From assembly GCA_903921325.1 (NCBI GenBank), contig CAIXPL010000037.1:1-64000 (forward strand): DNA of 64,000 bases, written 5' to 3'. The first letter of the stretch is position 1. Every line of letters starts with the position of its first letter. The translations under genes were made by a program, and so were the position numbers. The DNA comes from an uncultured Pseudomonadota bacterium (lineage in GTDB: Bacteria > Pseudomonadota > Gammaproteobacteria > Burkholderiales > SG8-39). This document shows, one piece after another, positions 29,408 to 38,268 of this stretch. The notes below the pieces were generated by a model. It saw only the letters and a program-made list of their open reading frames with translations. It ran no database searches and was not told the DNA's origin.

Positions 29408-30104
29408 CACCCAGCGCGCCGGCGGTGCCGCCGTGCGCTTTGGACCATGCGCGCGGGTCGCGCATGAACTGCTCGGCTTCATCCAGCGTGCGCTCATCGA
29501 ACAGCTTTTGCGCACGGGCATAGGCGAGCACATCCCACCACGTGGCCAGCCAGTGCATGGTCACACCCATCTCCTGCAACAAACGGGCTCCGTCGGGGAA
29601 GATGTCGTAATAGAACACGACAAAGACGTGATCAACCTTGGCACCGGCCTCACGCAGGGCGCGGCAAAACGCCACCTTGCTGCCACCATCGGTCGCCAGA
29701 TCTTCAACCAGCAACGTGCGTTGACCTTCAATCAGATGGCCTTCAATCTGCGCATTGCGCCCAAAGCCTTTGGGTTTCTTGCGCACGTATTGCATGGGCA
29801 ACCCCAGCTTGTCCGACATCCAGGCAGCGAACGGGATCCCGGCAGTCTCGCCCCCGGCCACCGCATCGAACTGCTCGAAGCCGACATTGCGCAGAACTGT
29901 GGCGGTGCCAAAGTCCATCAGGGTCTGGCGTACGCGCGGAAACGAGATCAGGCGGCGACAGTCGGTGTACACCGGACTGGCCAGACCAGAGGTGAAGATG
30001 AAGGGCTTGCCGTCGCTGAAGCGCACGGCATCGACTTCGAGCAACATCTTCGCGGTGAGTTCGGCAATGACCTTGCGGTCAGGAAAACCAGCGACCTGTG
30101 ACAT
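29400..30104 (-). CDS. pyrE: Orotate phosphoribosyltransferase
   Basis: A 234-residue OPRTase converting orotate and PRPP to OMP. The flexible-loop and PRPP motifs are recognisable ([38 protein letters not shown]). It lies between the class 1B DHODH genes and the amidase/class 2 pyrD on one strand. A 198-bp gap separates it from the upstream pyrD-like gene and contains a hairpin, so it may have its own promoter. Confidence 0.95.
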   Translation of the reverse strand: MSQVAGFPDRKVIAELTAKMLLEVDAVRFSDGKPFIFTSGLASPVYTDCRRLISFPRVRQTLMDFGTATVLRNVGFEQFDAVAGGETAGIPFAAWMSDKLGLPMQYVRKKPKGFGRNAQIEGHLIEGQRTLLVEDLATDGGSKVAFCRALREAGAKVDHVFVVFYYDIFPDGARLLQEMGVTMHWLATWWDVLAYARAQKLFDERTLDEAEQFMRDPRAWSKAHGGTAGALGDA

Positions 30105-30267
30105 TCGGGATACTCGCTAAGGCAGGCCGTTCAGCCCGCAGATTTCAGGAACTTCTCCAAGCAGTCGTGCCTGCGGATTCTAGGGGATTTCGCGGCACTT
30201 GCCGCCCCGACGATTCAAGACGCTGATCCGGATTCATCGCAGTCCCTTGCAACGGATCGGCGGGCTA

Positions 30268-30286
30268 CCGGCACGGCCGGTGCCGG
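30268..30286 (-). terminator. Hairpin downstream of the class 1B pyrD gene
   Basis: CCGGCAC-GGCCG-GTGCCGG is a perfect 7-bp stem with a 5-nt loop, 17 bp after the dehydrogenase stop on the minus strand. GC-rich with no U-run. It may terminate or attenuate readthrough into pyrE. Confidence 0.45.
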
Positions 30287-30302
30287 GGGCTGATGCGATG
30301 AC

Positions 30303-31250
30303 TCAGCCCAGGGCGGCGCCTGCCGCGACATAGGTATCGGCCGGGGCTTCATCGATCATCGCCCCGGTCAAATCGGCGACGCGGGCAACGCCGTTGCGTT
30401 CACACCAGGCGGCCAGACCATCAATCAACGCGGGCATCACCGTTGGATTGCGAAACGTGGCATAGCCGACCTGGACCGCGGTGGCACCGGCGAGCAGGTA
30501 CTCGACCACGTCCTCGACTTTCACAATGCCACCCACGCCGATGATGGGAATGTTCACCGCCTTGGCGCACTGATACACCATGCGCATGATGATCGGCTTG
30601 ATGCCAGGGCCGGACAGGCCACCGAGCTTGTTGCCAATCGAAGGACGGCGGCGGTTCACGTCGATCTTCAGTCCGAGAATGGTGTTGGCCACCGTGAGGG
30701 CATTGGCACCACCGGCCGCGGCCGCTTCGGCCACACCGACCACATCACCCGCATTGGGCGAGAGCTTGGCCCAGATCGGCTTCTCGGTACGGGCGCGACA
30801 CATTGCCACCACCTTGTGGGTGTGCTCTTCATTCAGCGCAAAGTTGCCACCGCCTGGCTTGCGCGTCGGGCAGGAGATGTTGAGCTCGATCGCATCGACG
30901 CCGGGCACGCTGACATCGGCCACCATATTGGCGAAATCATCGGCAGTTTCTGCCGATACGCTGCAAATGAGCGGCGGTTTGAAATGCTTGTACTCGGGCA
31001 ACTGGGTTTCCAGAAAATGCCGCAGTCCCTTGGTCGGCAGCCCGATCGAATTGATCATGCCGCCTTCGACCTCTGCCACCCGCGGTGGCGGATTGCCGCT
31101 ACGAAAGTCCCGCGACACGGTTTTTGCGACCATGGCACCGAGTCGATTGATATCAATCACCTGACCGATTTCGGTGGAAAACGTGCCCGAGCCATGCATG
31201 ATCGGGTTGGCCAGTTCAAGGCCGGCCACATTGACGCGCAGATCTACCAT
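30303..31250 (-). CDS. Dihydroorotate dehydrogenase, class 1B catalytic subunit
   Basis: A 315-residue class 1 DHODH. The catalytic base is cysteine 127 in ELNISCP, and the overall pattern (GNPPPRVAEVEGGMINSIGL, AKLSPNAGDVV, GGLSGPGIKPIIMRMVY) matches class 1B PyrD of Bacillus-type bacteria. A PyrK-like electron-transfer gene lies 60 bp upstream on the same strand, as expected for the NAD-linked heterotetramer. Since the window also encodes a class 2 enzyme, this one may serve anaerobic synthesis, or run in reverse for orotate/dihydroorotate use. The start follows the conserved MVDLRVNVAGL. Confidence 0.93.
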   Translation of the reverse strand: MVDLRVNVAGLELANPIMHGSGTFSTEIGQVIDINRLGAMVAKTVSRDFRSGNPPPRVAEVEGGMINSIGLPTKGLRHFLETQLPEYKHFKPPLICSVSAETADDFANMVADVSVPGVDAIELNISCPTRKPGGGNFALNEEHTHKVVAMCRARTEKPIWAKLSPNAGDVVGVAEAAAAGGANALTVANTILGLKIDVNRRRPSIGNKLGGLSGPGIKPIIMRMVYQCAKAVNIPIIGVGGIVKVEDVVEYLLAGATAVQVGYATFRNPTVMPALIDGLAAWCERNGVARVADLTGAMIDEAPADTYVAAGAALG

Positions 31251-31310
31251 TTCACTACTCCTGGGCCGATGCGTTACGCTGCGGCGTGTCTCGTGGGGCC
31301 GCGGGCCAGC

Positions 31311-32198
31311 TTACCAGCCCAGACATTCCTGCAGATCGAATACCGGGCCTTCGACGCAGACCCGCTTCAATTCCTGGCGACCATTCACATTGAACGTACG
31401 CACACAGATATAGCAGGGTCCAAGGCCGCAGGCCATTACCTGTTCCATCGCTGCCTGCCCGGGAATGTTGTGTCGCGCACCCAGGTCTTTCATCAGCATC
31501 AACAGGCGATTCGAACCGCAGGTGAAAAAGGCATCCGCGCGACCTTCGGTGATCAGTCGTTCGATCAGCGTGCTGACATTGTCGACCGCGCTCGAGCCAT
31601 CGGAGTCAAGCACTTTGACCACATCGCCTGCCTCACTGAACAGATCCGCACCCATGGCAAGCTCGGCGCTGCGCGCGCTCAGGATGGCAGTCACCCCGAT
31701 GCGATGCGTCCGGGCAAGTTGCGAGATTGGACCCAGTGTGGCCAGACCGACACCGCGGCCGAGTACCACGACGTTGCGCCAGGACGGATCAATCCGGAAT
31801 CCCACACCCAGAGGCCCAAGCATATTCAGCATCTGCCCGGGCTGCAGTGACGCAAGACCGCGCGTGCCGCGTCCGACCACCTTGTAGAGAAATTCCAGCC
31901 GCCCGGCGTCGCTATCGATCCGGTACACGCTTTGCGGCCGCCGCAGCCACAACTCGCCTTCATCCGGCGAGGGACACAGCAAGTTGAAGAACTGCCCTGG
32001 CTGCACGGTCAACGCCCGTGGCGTGGCTTGCACGATCAGGTGCTTGTATTCGTCATTGACCCATTCGTGCGAGATGACTTCCGCAAGACTCTCTTCAACC
32101 GGCAGTGAGGCGCAGCTTGTGCCTGCACGAGCTGCGGTCGGTTGACCTTGGGTGTCAGCGAGTGTGACGGGGGCCTGCGCGTAGGGGACGGGTTCCAT
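31311..32198 (-). CDS. PyrK-like dihydroorotate dehydrogenase electron-transfer subunit
   Basis: A 295-residue ferredoxin-reductase-like protein from ATG 32198. It has an FAD domain (RRPQSVYRID, GTRGLASLQPG), an NAD domain (VVLGRGVGLATLGP) and the C-terminal 2Fe-2S ligands Cys257, Cys262, Cys265 and Cys281 in the PyrK pattern ending VCVEGPVFD. It would pass electrons from the class 1B PyrD to NAD+. An alternative in-frame ATG at 32264 would put a palindrome inside the coding region; neither start has a strong Shine-Dalgarno. About 50 residues precede the FAD domain. Confidence 0.9.
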   Translation of the reverse strand: MEPVPYAQAPVTLADTQGQPTAARAGTSCASLPVEESLAEVISHEWVNDEYKHLIVQATPRALTVQPGQFFNLLCPSPDEGELWLRRPQSVYRIDSDAGRLEFLYKVVGRGTRGLASLQPGQMLNMLGPLGVGFRIDPSWRNVVVLGRGVGLATLGPISQLARTHRIGVTAILSARSAELAMGADLFSEAGDVVKVLDSDGSSAVDNVSTLIERLITEGRADAFFTCGSNRLLMLMKDLGARHNIPGQAAMEQVMACGLGPCYICVRTFNVNGRQELKRVCVEGPVFDLQECLGW

Positions 32199-32218
32199 GA
32201 AGTTGATTGGATCATGGT

Positions 32219-32240
32219 AATGTCTAAAAATCAAGACATT
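32219..32240 (-). promoter_or_regulatory. Palindrome upstream of pyrK, candidate operator/promoter
   Basis: AATGTCT-N8-AGACATT, a 7-bp perfect inverted repeat in an AT-rich patch, lies 21 bp before the preferred pyrK ATG. On the minus strand, TTGATT within it and TCCAAT 17 bp downstream form a weak promoter whose start would fall almost at the ATG. The XRE regulator gene just upstream is the obvious candidate to bind it. Confidence 0.55.
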
Positions 32241-32400
32241 TTCTGTTTTTTGAGAAATCGCCATCGTCGTCAGCCGTGCGGCCGGTTTGCCCGGCAGGAG
32301 AAAGGTCTGTCGTCGCACACAAGACGTTGCTGCACCCCAGAGACGTCTATCACTTTCCCGAAAGCGCGGCCGCTCTTCGCCAAGGCGCGCGCCGCCCCCG

Positions 32401-33279
32401 TCAAGGCTGCTGCAACAGACCGCGCAGGAATTTCGCCGCAGCGCTGCCTTTCCAGGCACGTCGCCACATTTCATCGGCCGCTTTCTGATGCAGTGCGAGC
32501 GCCTCTGGTGCCGAGGTGATCATGGCCACACCGACCCGTACATTGGGTTGTGAGCCGAGGCGAAACGGGCTCAGCGAGAGCACCTGCCGATCGGGTTGGC
32601 GAAAAATCTGAAAACTCGCATGCGGCAGCGTGTCGGGAACGATGCCGATCTGGACACCCATCGGTTGCTCTTCGATCACACGCAGAAAGTGTTCAAGCTC
32701 CTCGCGGGCGAGGGCACGTCGTGCGCGACCAACGCGCTCGGGCAAATCGTCCCGGCCGATCAAGCCTGAGCGAAGAAAGCGCTCGATCTCGGCGGCCGAA
32801 ATCAGGTTCACCACCGCGGGTTGACGGCGCCGGTAGGTGGCCTTGCGGTCGCGCAGGATGTTGAGAATGTCTTCTATGTCTTTCGCCGCCCTGGCTTTTT
32901 CACTGGGTGCAGCAGGCAGGTTTTCGCGCAGCAGATCTGCGAGCGTCTGATCGAATGCATCCGAGGCGAGCAGGTAGGAAATCGGACCGGCCAGCACCAC
33001 GATGTGTTCGGCGGTCTCCTCAATCTGGCGCATGCGCTCGAAGTAGGCCACGGCCGAGCCAATGTATTCGACTCCCACGCCCAGCAGGGTAGGCACCGAG
33101 ACGCCCAGCAGATCGGAGAGCTTTTCGAGCGTATCAATCTTGGCCAGTTCGCCTTTTTCAAAGCGATACAGGGCGGCTCGGGATATTCCCAGGCGTCGTG
33201 CAATCTCTTCGGCCGACAGACCCGAGGCGAGCCGGAATGCCCGCAGTCGGTGGCCGATGTCATCGAAGCGCAGAGCCAT
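32401..33279 (-). CDS. XRE-family transcriptional regulator with C-terminal sensor-like region
   Basis: A 292-residue regulator from ATG 33279. The N-terminal lambda-repressor-type HTH spans about residues 9-65 (IGHRLRAFRLASGLSAEEIARRLGISRAALYRFEKGELAKI). The remaining 225 residues are helical and match no motif I can name; they may bind a ligand. It follows the Bug gene by 8 bp and precedes pyrK by about 200 bp containing a palindrome, so it probably controls the pyrimidine genes, the Bug gene or both. Confidence 0.88.
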   Translation of the reverse strand: MALRFDDIGHRLRAFRLASGLSAEEIARRLGISRAALYRFEKGELAKIDTLEKLSDLLGVSVPTLLGVGVEYIGSAVAYFERMRQIEETAEHIVVLAGPISYLLASDAFDQTLADLLRENLPAAPSEKARAAKDIEDILNILRDRKATYRRRQPAVVNLISAAEIERFLRSGLIGRDDLPERVGRARRALAREELEHFLRVIEEQPMGVQIGIVPDTLPHASFQIFRQPDRQVLSLSPFRLGSQPNVRVGVAMITSAPEALALHQKAADEMWRRAWKGSAAAKFLRGLLQQP

Positions 33280-33287
33280 GATCGCGG

Positions 33288-34400
33288 CTACTGAACGGTA
33301 AAGCCGGTGACTTGCACGACCCGCGCCCATTTGCTGAGTTCGCCGCGGATGAAGGCAGCAAATTCGGCCTGCGAGCCGGCCTCTGGCACGAAGCCCAGAG
33401 CATCGAGCCGCTGCATCACTTCGGGTGCGCGCAGCGATTCGCGGATTGCCCTGTTGAGGCGCTCGGCGATGACAAGCGGCGTATGGGCGGGGGCGAAAAA
33501 GCCGACCCAGGAACTGTTCTCAAATTCCGGAAATCCGGCTTCGGCCAGTGTGGGAACACCCGCGAGCGCGACCTGGCGGCCGCGCGCCGCGACCGCCATC
33601 ACGCGCAATTGCCCCTGACGCACATAGGCACCGGCTGTCGGTAACGTAGTGGCAGCCAGATCAATCTGCTGCGCAATCACTGCGGTGACCGGACCGGTCC
33701 CCCCCTGGAATGGCACGTGGGTCGCATCCAGCCCGCCGACACTGCGAAATACGTATTCAGCGGTCAGATGCTCAGTGGTGCCGATGCCGGCAGTGGAGTA
33801 GCTGAACCGACCGCCGCGCGTCGTGCGCAGAAAACCGAGCAGCGTCGGGTCGCTCACCGAATGGTGAACCACGAAAATGGTCGCGGCACTGGCGGTGTTG
33901 GCAATCGGCAGCAATTGGGTGGTGGGGTCAGGGGCTTGCGGCGAGGCAATCGCATTGACCGCAATCGCCGTTGTGTGGGCAAGCAAGGTGTAGCCATCGG
34001 GTCGTGCTGCGGCGACGACATTGGCGCCGACCGTGCCACCTGCGCCAACCCGGTTTTCGATCACCACCGGCTGCCCGAGTTGTACCGACAGGTGTTGCCC
34101 GACAGACCGCGCGATGGTGTCGGCAATGCCGCCGGCGCCAAAGGCGACGATCACGCGAATGGTGTGATCCGGATAGTCGGCGGCGTGCCCCGACGCACTG
34201 ATGAGCACGCTGCTCATTGCCAAGAGGAGCCGGGCGCCGCAGCCGATCAGGCTGCGCGGCTGGATTGGCAATCGCGTTAGTGATCGAACCAGCATGTGAA
34301 CCAGCAATTGGGCAATTGATCGAATGGGCGATCGGGTGAGCATTGCCGAAATCAATCGGGCAGCCATCGGGTCAGGCATGGGACCAGACAGTATCGACAT
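33288..34400 (-). CDS. Bug-family periplasmic solute receptor
   Basis: A Bug receptor with motifs YPDHTIRVIVAFGAGGIADTIARSVGQ, VIENRVGAGGTVG and DGYTLLAHT. ATG 34400 overlaps the stop of the molybdopterin subunit gene (TGATG), which suggests coupling, but it leaves an N-terminus of about 72 residues before the likely signal cleavage ASGHA/ADYP. Internal methionines around 34295 give a more usual signal peptide. The gene links the molybdenum hydroxylase operon to the XRE regulator. No TctA/TctB genes are nearby. Confidence 0.9.
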   Translation of the reverse strand: MSILSGPMPDPMAARLISAMLTRSPIRSIAQLLVHMLVRSLTRLPIQPRSLIGCGARLLLAMSSVLISASGHAADYPDHTIRVIVAFGAGGIADTIARSVGQHLSVQLGQPVVIENRVGAGGTVGANVVAAARPDGYTLLAHTTAIAVNAIASPQAPDPTTQLLPIANTASAATIFVVHHSVSDPTLLGFLRTTRGGRFSYSTAGIGTTEHLTAEYVFRSVGGLDATHVPFQGGTGPVTAVIAQQIDLAATTLPTAGAYVRQGQLRVMAVAARGRQVALAGVPTLAEAGFPEFENSSWVGFFAPAHTPLVIAERLNRAIRESLRAPEVMQRLDALGFVPEAGSQAEFAAFIRGELSKWARVVQVTGFTVQ

Positions 34401-36742
34401 CAACGCACACTGGCCAGGCGAATCTTTGCAACGATATCCACCGGAGAGATGGGCGCATGCGTGATGCGCACACCCAGGTGGGCCAGCGCATCCTCAACCG
34501 CCGCGATGACCGCTGCGGTGGCCGGGATCGTGCCGACTTCGCCGGCGCCTTTGACCCCCAACGGGTTGAGCGGGCTGGGTGATTCGCGGTAGACCAGATC
34601 GAAGTGCGGGATCTCGGTGGCGCTCGGCAGCAGATAGTCAGCATACGTTGTGGCCAGTGGCTGGCCCTGGTCGTCGTACCGGGTGTGTTCAAACAGCGCA
34701 TTACCTATCCCATGCGCAATGGCCCCATGCACCTGACCATCCACAATGAGCGGATTCACCAGTCGTCCGCAATCCTGCATTGCGGTGTAGCGCACGATGT
34801 GTACTTCTCCGGTGGCCGGGTCCACTTCGACCTCGACCACCTGACAGGTGTTGGAATAGGTAAGGGCATCGGTACGGAAATGGAATTCAGCGTCCAGACC
34901 CGGTTCCACCCCAACCGGGAATCCATACCCGGGGCCACCGCGCAGCACCCGAGCAATGTCACCGAGCGGCACCGCCATTTGCGGCGCACCGACTACCCGC
35001 ACGCTGCCATCGACCAGCTCAAGGTCGGCCTCGGCAGCTTCGAGCAATTCAGCCGCCACCTTGCGCGCCTTGCCGGCGACTTCACGTGCCGCCATCAACA
35101 CCGATGAGCCGGCGGTCACCAACTGCCGGCTGGCAAAGCCGCCCAGTCCCATGCGCGCCCGTGCAGTGTCACCGGCAATCACGGTGATGTTCTCGATCGT
35201 CACGCCCAGTTCGCGTGCACAGATCTGCGCGAGCGCCGTGCCCAGGCCCTGTCCCATCGCGGCCGCGCCCGTGAACACCGACACGCGGCCATTGGTGGCG
35301 ACACGCACGATTCCCGATTCAAAGGGGCCGCGGCCTGTACCTTTGACGGCATTGGCCATGCCAATGCCCAGAAGCCGGCCCTGGGCCCGTGCGCTTGCCT
35401 GCCTTGTCCGAAACCCTGCCCAATCGGCAGTCTCGAGTGCCAATGCCTGCGACGCGGGATAGTCCCCCGAGTCGTAGGTGATCTGCGCGCCCGAGCGTTC
35501 CTTGAACGGTTTTACATAGGGCATCTTGTGCCCCGGAATCATATTGCGCGAGCGCACCTCGGCCGGATCAAGACCCAGTTCGCGCGCCACCCGGTCGAGC
35601 AGCCGCTCGGTGACAAACACCGGTTGCGGATAGCCCGCCCCGCGCACCGAGGACACCGGCACCTTGTTGGTCCGTGCCACCAGTAAATCAACCGCAAGCG
35701 CCGGCACGATGTAGGTGCCCGAGAGCGAGGTGGCCGAATTGTAAGGAATGTTGATGTCCTGATAGGCGTAGGCACCCTGATCATGGATGAGCTGGCCGCG
35801 CAAGCCGCGGATGCGACCATCAGCGTCGACCGCGATCTGCATATCCCACAGCTGGTCGCGTTCATGCACCGCGCTGACAAAATTCTCGCGTCTGTCTTCT
35901 ATCCATTTCACGCTGCGGCCAAGCAGCCGCGCAGCGGCGCAGACCGCGATGTCCTCGGGATAGACGATCAGCTTGGGGCCGAACCCGCCGCCCACATCGG
36001 GCACCGCAACCCGGATGGACGATTCGTCCAGCCCGAGACAATCGGCAATCGACTGCAGCAGATCGTGCGGCTTTTGCGTTGAGGCGTGAACGAACAGCGA
36101 TTCGTCGCGCGCGTTCCACTCCGCGACCAGGCCGCGCGGCTCGATGGAGTGGCCGCTGCCGCGTTGAATCGAGAGGGCTTCGCTGAAGATGTGCGCGGCA
36201 CCGGAGAACGCCTGACCGATATCGCCATAGCCCACTTGCAAGAGCGGCAGAATGTTGCTTTCAGCCTCAAGACGTACCCTGGGCGAGTCTGCGTCGACTG
36301 CGCGACGGCAGTCTGATACCACTGGCAACGGTTGATAATCGACCTCAATGAGCGCAAGCGCGTCCTCGGCGATGCGCCGGGAATCGGCGAGCACCATGCA
36401 CAGCGTCTCACCGACAAAGCACACCTCATCGCTCGCCAGTACAAACGGGGTGATATGCGGTGGGCGCCGTGCTGCGCGCACCATCGCGCTCATGCGCTGA
36501 CGGACGAGCACCGGGCCGAGATCGGCCAGGGTATAGACCGCGTGCACGCCCGGTACGGTGCGAGCCGCCGTGCAGTCAATCGAAACGATGCGTGCATGGG
36601 CGTGGCTGCTGCGCAGGAACGCCGTGTGCAACACCCCGTCCGGGGAGATGTCATCAACATAGCAGCCGGCACCCGTGAGAAAGCCGCGATCCTCGATGCG
36701 CGGAACCCGTGCTCCGACCCAGCGTTCGGTGGCGGTGTTCAT
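34400..36742 (-). CDS. Molybdenum hydroxylase large (molybdopterin) subunit
   Basis: A 780-residue xanthine oxidase-family large subunit. The Moco-binding segments (GGGFGPKLIVYPEDIAVCAAARLLGRSVKWIEDRRENF, SSVRGAGYPQPVFVTERLLDRVA) and the active-site glutamate motif GVKGAGEVGTIPA are present. It lacks the AYxCSFR loop of form I CO dehydrogenase, so CO is not the likely substrate; an N-heterocycle or aldehyde is more plausible. It faces away from coxM/coxS-type genes across 160 bp and is coupled to the Bug receptor gene. Confidence 0.93.
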   Translation of the reverse strand: MNTATERWVGARVPRIEDRGFLTGAGCYVDDISPDGVLHTAFLRSSHAHARIVSIDCTAARTVPGVHAVYTLADLGPVLVRQRMSAMVRAARRPPHITPFVLASDEVCFVGETLCMVLADSRRIAEDALALIEVDYQPLPVVSDCRRAVDADSPRVRLEAESNILPLLQVGYGDIGQAFSGAAHIFSEALSIQRGSGHSIEPRGLVAEWNARDESLFVHASTQKPHDLLQSIADCLGLDESSIRVAVPDVGGGFGPKLIVYPEDIAVCAAARLLGRSVKWIEDRRENFVSAVHERDQLWDMQIAVDADGRIRGLRGQLIHDQGAYAYQDINIPYNSATSLSGTYIVPALAVDLLVARTNKVPVSSVRGAGYPQPVFVTERLLDRVARELGLDPAEVRSRNMIPGHKMPYVKPFKERSGAQITYDSGDYPASQALALETADWAGFRTRQASARAQGRLLGIGMANAVKGTGRGPFESGIVRVATNGRVSVFTGAAAMGQGLGTALAQICARELGVTIENITVIAGDTARARMGLGGFASRQLVTAGSSVLMAAREVAGKARKVAAELLEAAEADLELVDGSVRVVGAPQMAVPLGDIARVLRGGPGYGFPVGVEPGLDAEFHFRTDALTYSNTCQVVEVEVDPATGEVHIVRYTAMQDCGRLVNPLIVDGQVHGAIAHGIGNALFEHTRYDDQGQPLATTYADYLLPSATEIPHFDLVYRESPSPLNPLGVKGAGEVGTIPATAAVIAAVEDALAHLGVRITHAPISPVDIVAKIRLASVR

Positions 36743-36902
36743 GCCCTGCTCCGGATGCGCGTGCGTGCTATCAGTCGATGCGAATTCATGTCGGTCAAAC
36801 CTGTCAGGCGCTAGCCAGAATGATAATCGGGTGCTTGTTGGCCCCGTGACGATGCCGGAACGATATCATGCGTGTTTAGTCCTCACCCCGGGCTCGTTGC
36901 CG

Positions 36903-37781
36903 ATGAAGCCGGTCGCGTTCGAATATCACTCGCCGCACAGCCTTGATGAGGCGCTGGCAACCCTTGCGCGCGTGGCGCCGCTCGAGGGAAGGGTGATTGC
37001 GGGCGGGCAAAGTCTGGTCCCGGCCATGGCCTTTCGCCTGGTGCGCCCCGGCCATCTGGTCGACATCAATGGTATTGCGGGTCTCGATCATCTGCGGGTT
37101 GAGGCCGATGAGCTGGTGATCGGTGCCTGCGTGCGGCACGCAATTTTTCATCGGCCGGTGGTGGCGGGCGTGCTGGGGCGCGCGCTCACCGATATTGCCG
37201 CGCATGTGGCGCACTATCCGATCCGGATGCGCGGTACCTTCTGTGGCAGTCTCGCCCAGGCTGATCCGGCCTCCGAGTGGTGTTTGCTCGCGATGACTCT
37301 GGGCGCGCGCATGATCGTACGTAGCGTCCGTGGCGAGCGCTCGATCCCTGCGCACGCTTTTTTCCAGGGCGTGATGAGTACCGATATTCAGCCCGACGAA
37401 TTGCTCACCGAAGTCCGCATTCCCTTGCCGCACGCGCAGGCCCGCATCGGGTTTGACGAGTTCAGCCGCCGGCGGGGTGATTTCGCGCTGGCTATGGCGC
37501 TCGTTCAGTTTGACCTGCTCGATGGACGCATGAAGGCGGTACGGGTTGGGGTGGGCGCGGTGGAGGCAACTGCCCGGCGCATTGAGGCGGCCGAGCAAAC
37601 GCTGGAAGGGGGCATGCCCACCATGGATCGGTTTCAGGCAGCGGCACGCGCAGCGGCCCAGGCAGTCGATCCGTCCGACCAACCGCAGGTGCCCGCGGTC
37701 TACCGGCGCGAACTCGTTGAGAGTTGCGTGCGCAGAGCCCTGGAACGCGCGTTAAGCGCCACCTTACCGAAGCTGCCATGA
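36903..37781 (+). CDS. Molybdenum hydroxylase FAD-binding subunit
   Basis: A 292-residue CoxM/CutM-type FAD subunit from ATG 36903 (MKPVAFEYHSPHSLDEAL). The FAD loop RVIAGGQSLVPAMAFRLVRP and the later TFCGSLAQADPASE segment are intact, and the C-terminal CO_deh_flav_C-like domain follows. Upstream in-frame starts at 36675 are not supported. It overlaps the 2Fe-2S subunit gene as ATGA. Confidence 0.93.
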   Translation: MKPVAFEYHSPHSLDEALATLARVAPLEGRVIAGGQSLVPAMAFRLVRPGHLVDINGIAGLDHLRVEADELVIGACVRHAIFHRPVVAGVLGRALTDIAAHVAHYPIRMRGTFCGSLAQADPASEWCLLAMTLGARMIVRSVRGERSIPAHAFFQGVMSTDIQPDELLTEVRIPLPHAQARIGFDEFSRRRGDFALAMALVQFDLLDGRMKAVRVGVGAVEATARRIEAAEQTLEGGMPTMDRFQAAARAAAQAVDPSDQPQVPAVYRRELVESCVRRALERALSATLPKLP

Positions 37782-38251
37782 AACAGCCCATCACTTTGCA
37801 GGTGAACCAGAACACCTACGACATCGAGGCCGAGCCGCGGCGCACGCTCGCCGATGCATTGCGCGAGGACTGTGGCCTCACCGGCACTCATTTGGGCTGC
37901 GAGCATGGTGTGTGCGGCGCCTGCACGGTGATCGTCGACGGTGACCCGATGCGTGCCTGCCTGATGTTTGCGGTGCAGGCCGAGGGTCGCGCGATCCGCA
38001 CTGTGGAGGGGCTGGCCGCCGGCGCGACCTTGCACCCTCTGCAGCAGGCCTTCATCGATCATCATGCGCTGCAGTGCGGGTTTTGTACGGCAGGTTTTCT
38101 CATGCTCGCCACCTCGCTCATCGAGCGCGCCGATCCGCCCGATGACCAGGAACTGCTGGATGCCTTGTCGTCCAATCTGTGCCGCTGTACCGGCTACAAG
38201 AACATCGTCAACGCGGTTCGTGCGGCCAGCGTCGCACTACGGCAACGCTGA
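37778..38251 (+). CDS. Molybdenum hydroxylase 2Fe-2S subunit
   Basis: A 157-residue small subunit with two 2Fe-2S clusters. The plant-ferredoxin-type cluster uses Cys41, Cys46, Cys49 and Cys61 (CEHGVCGACT...C). The helical cluster uses Cys100, Cys103, Cys135 and Cys137 (CGFC...CRC). It carries electrons from the molybdenum centre to FAD. It starts within the stop of the FAD subunit gene, and the large subunit follows 17 bp later. Confidence 0.96.
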   Translation: MKQPITLQVNQNTYDIEAEPRRTLADALREDCGLTGTHLGCEHGVCGACTVIVDGDPMRACLMFAVQAEGRAIRTVEGLAAGATLHPLQQAFIDHHALQCGFCTAGFLMLATSLIERADPPDDQELLDALSSNLCRCTGYKNIVNAVRAASVALRQR

Positions 38252-38268
38252 GCGAGGCGGGACGACAG

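Noticed and set aside
30816-31850. Open frame on the plus strand opposite the pyrD-like and pyrK-like genes
   Set aside because: Both genes on the minus strand are complete with catalytic motifs; the plus-strand frame has none.
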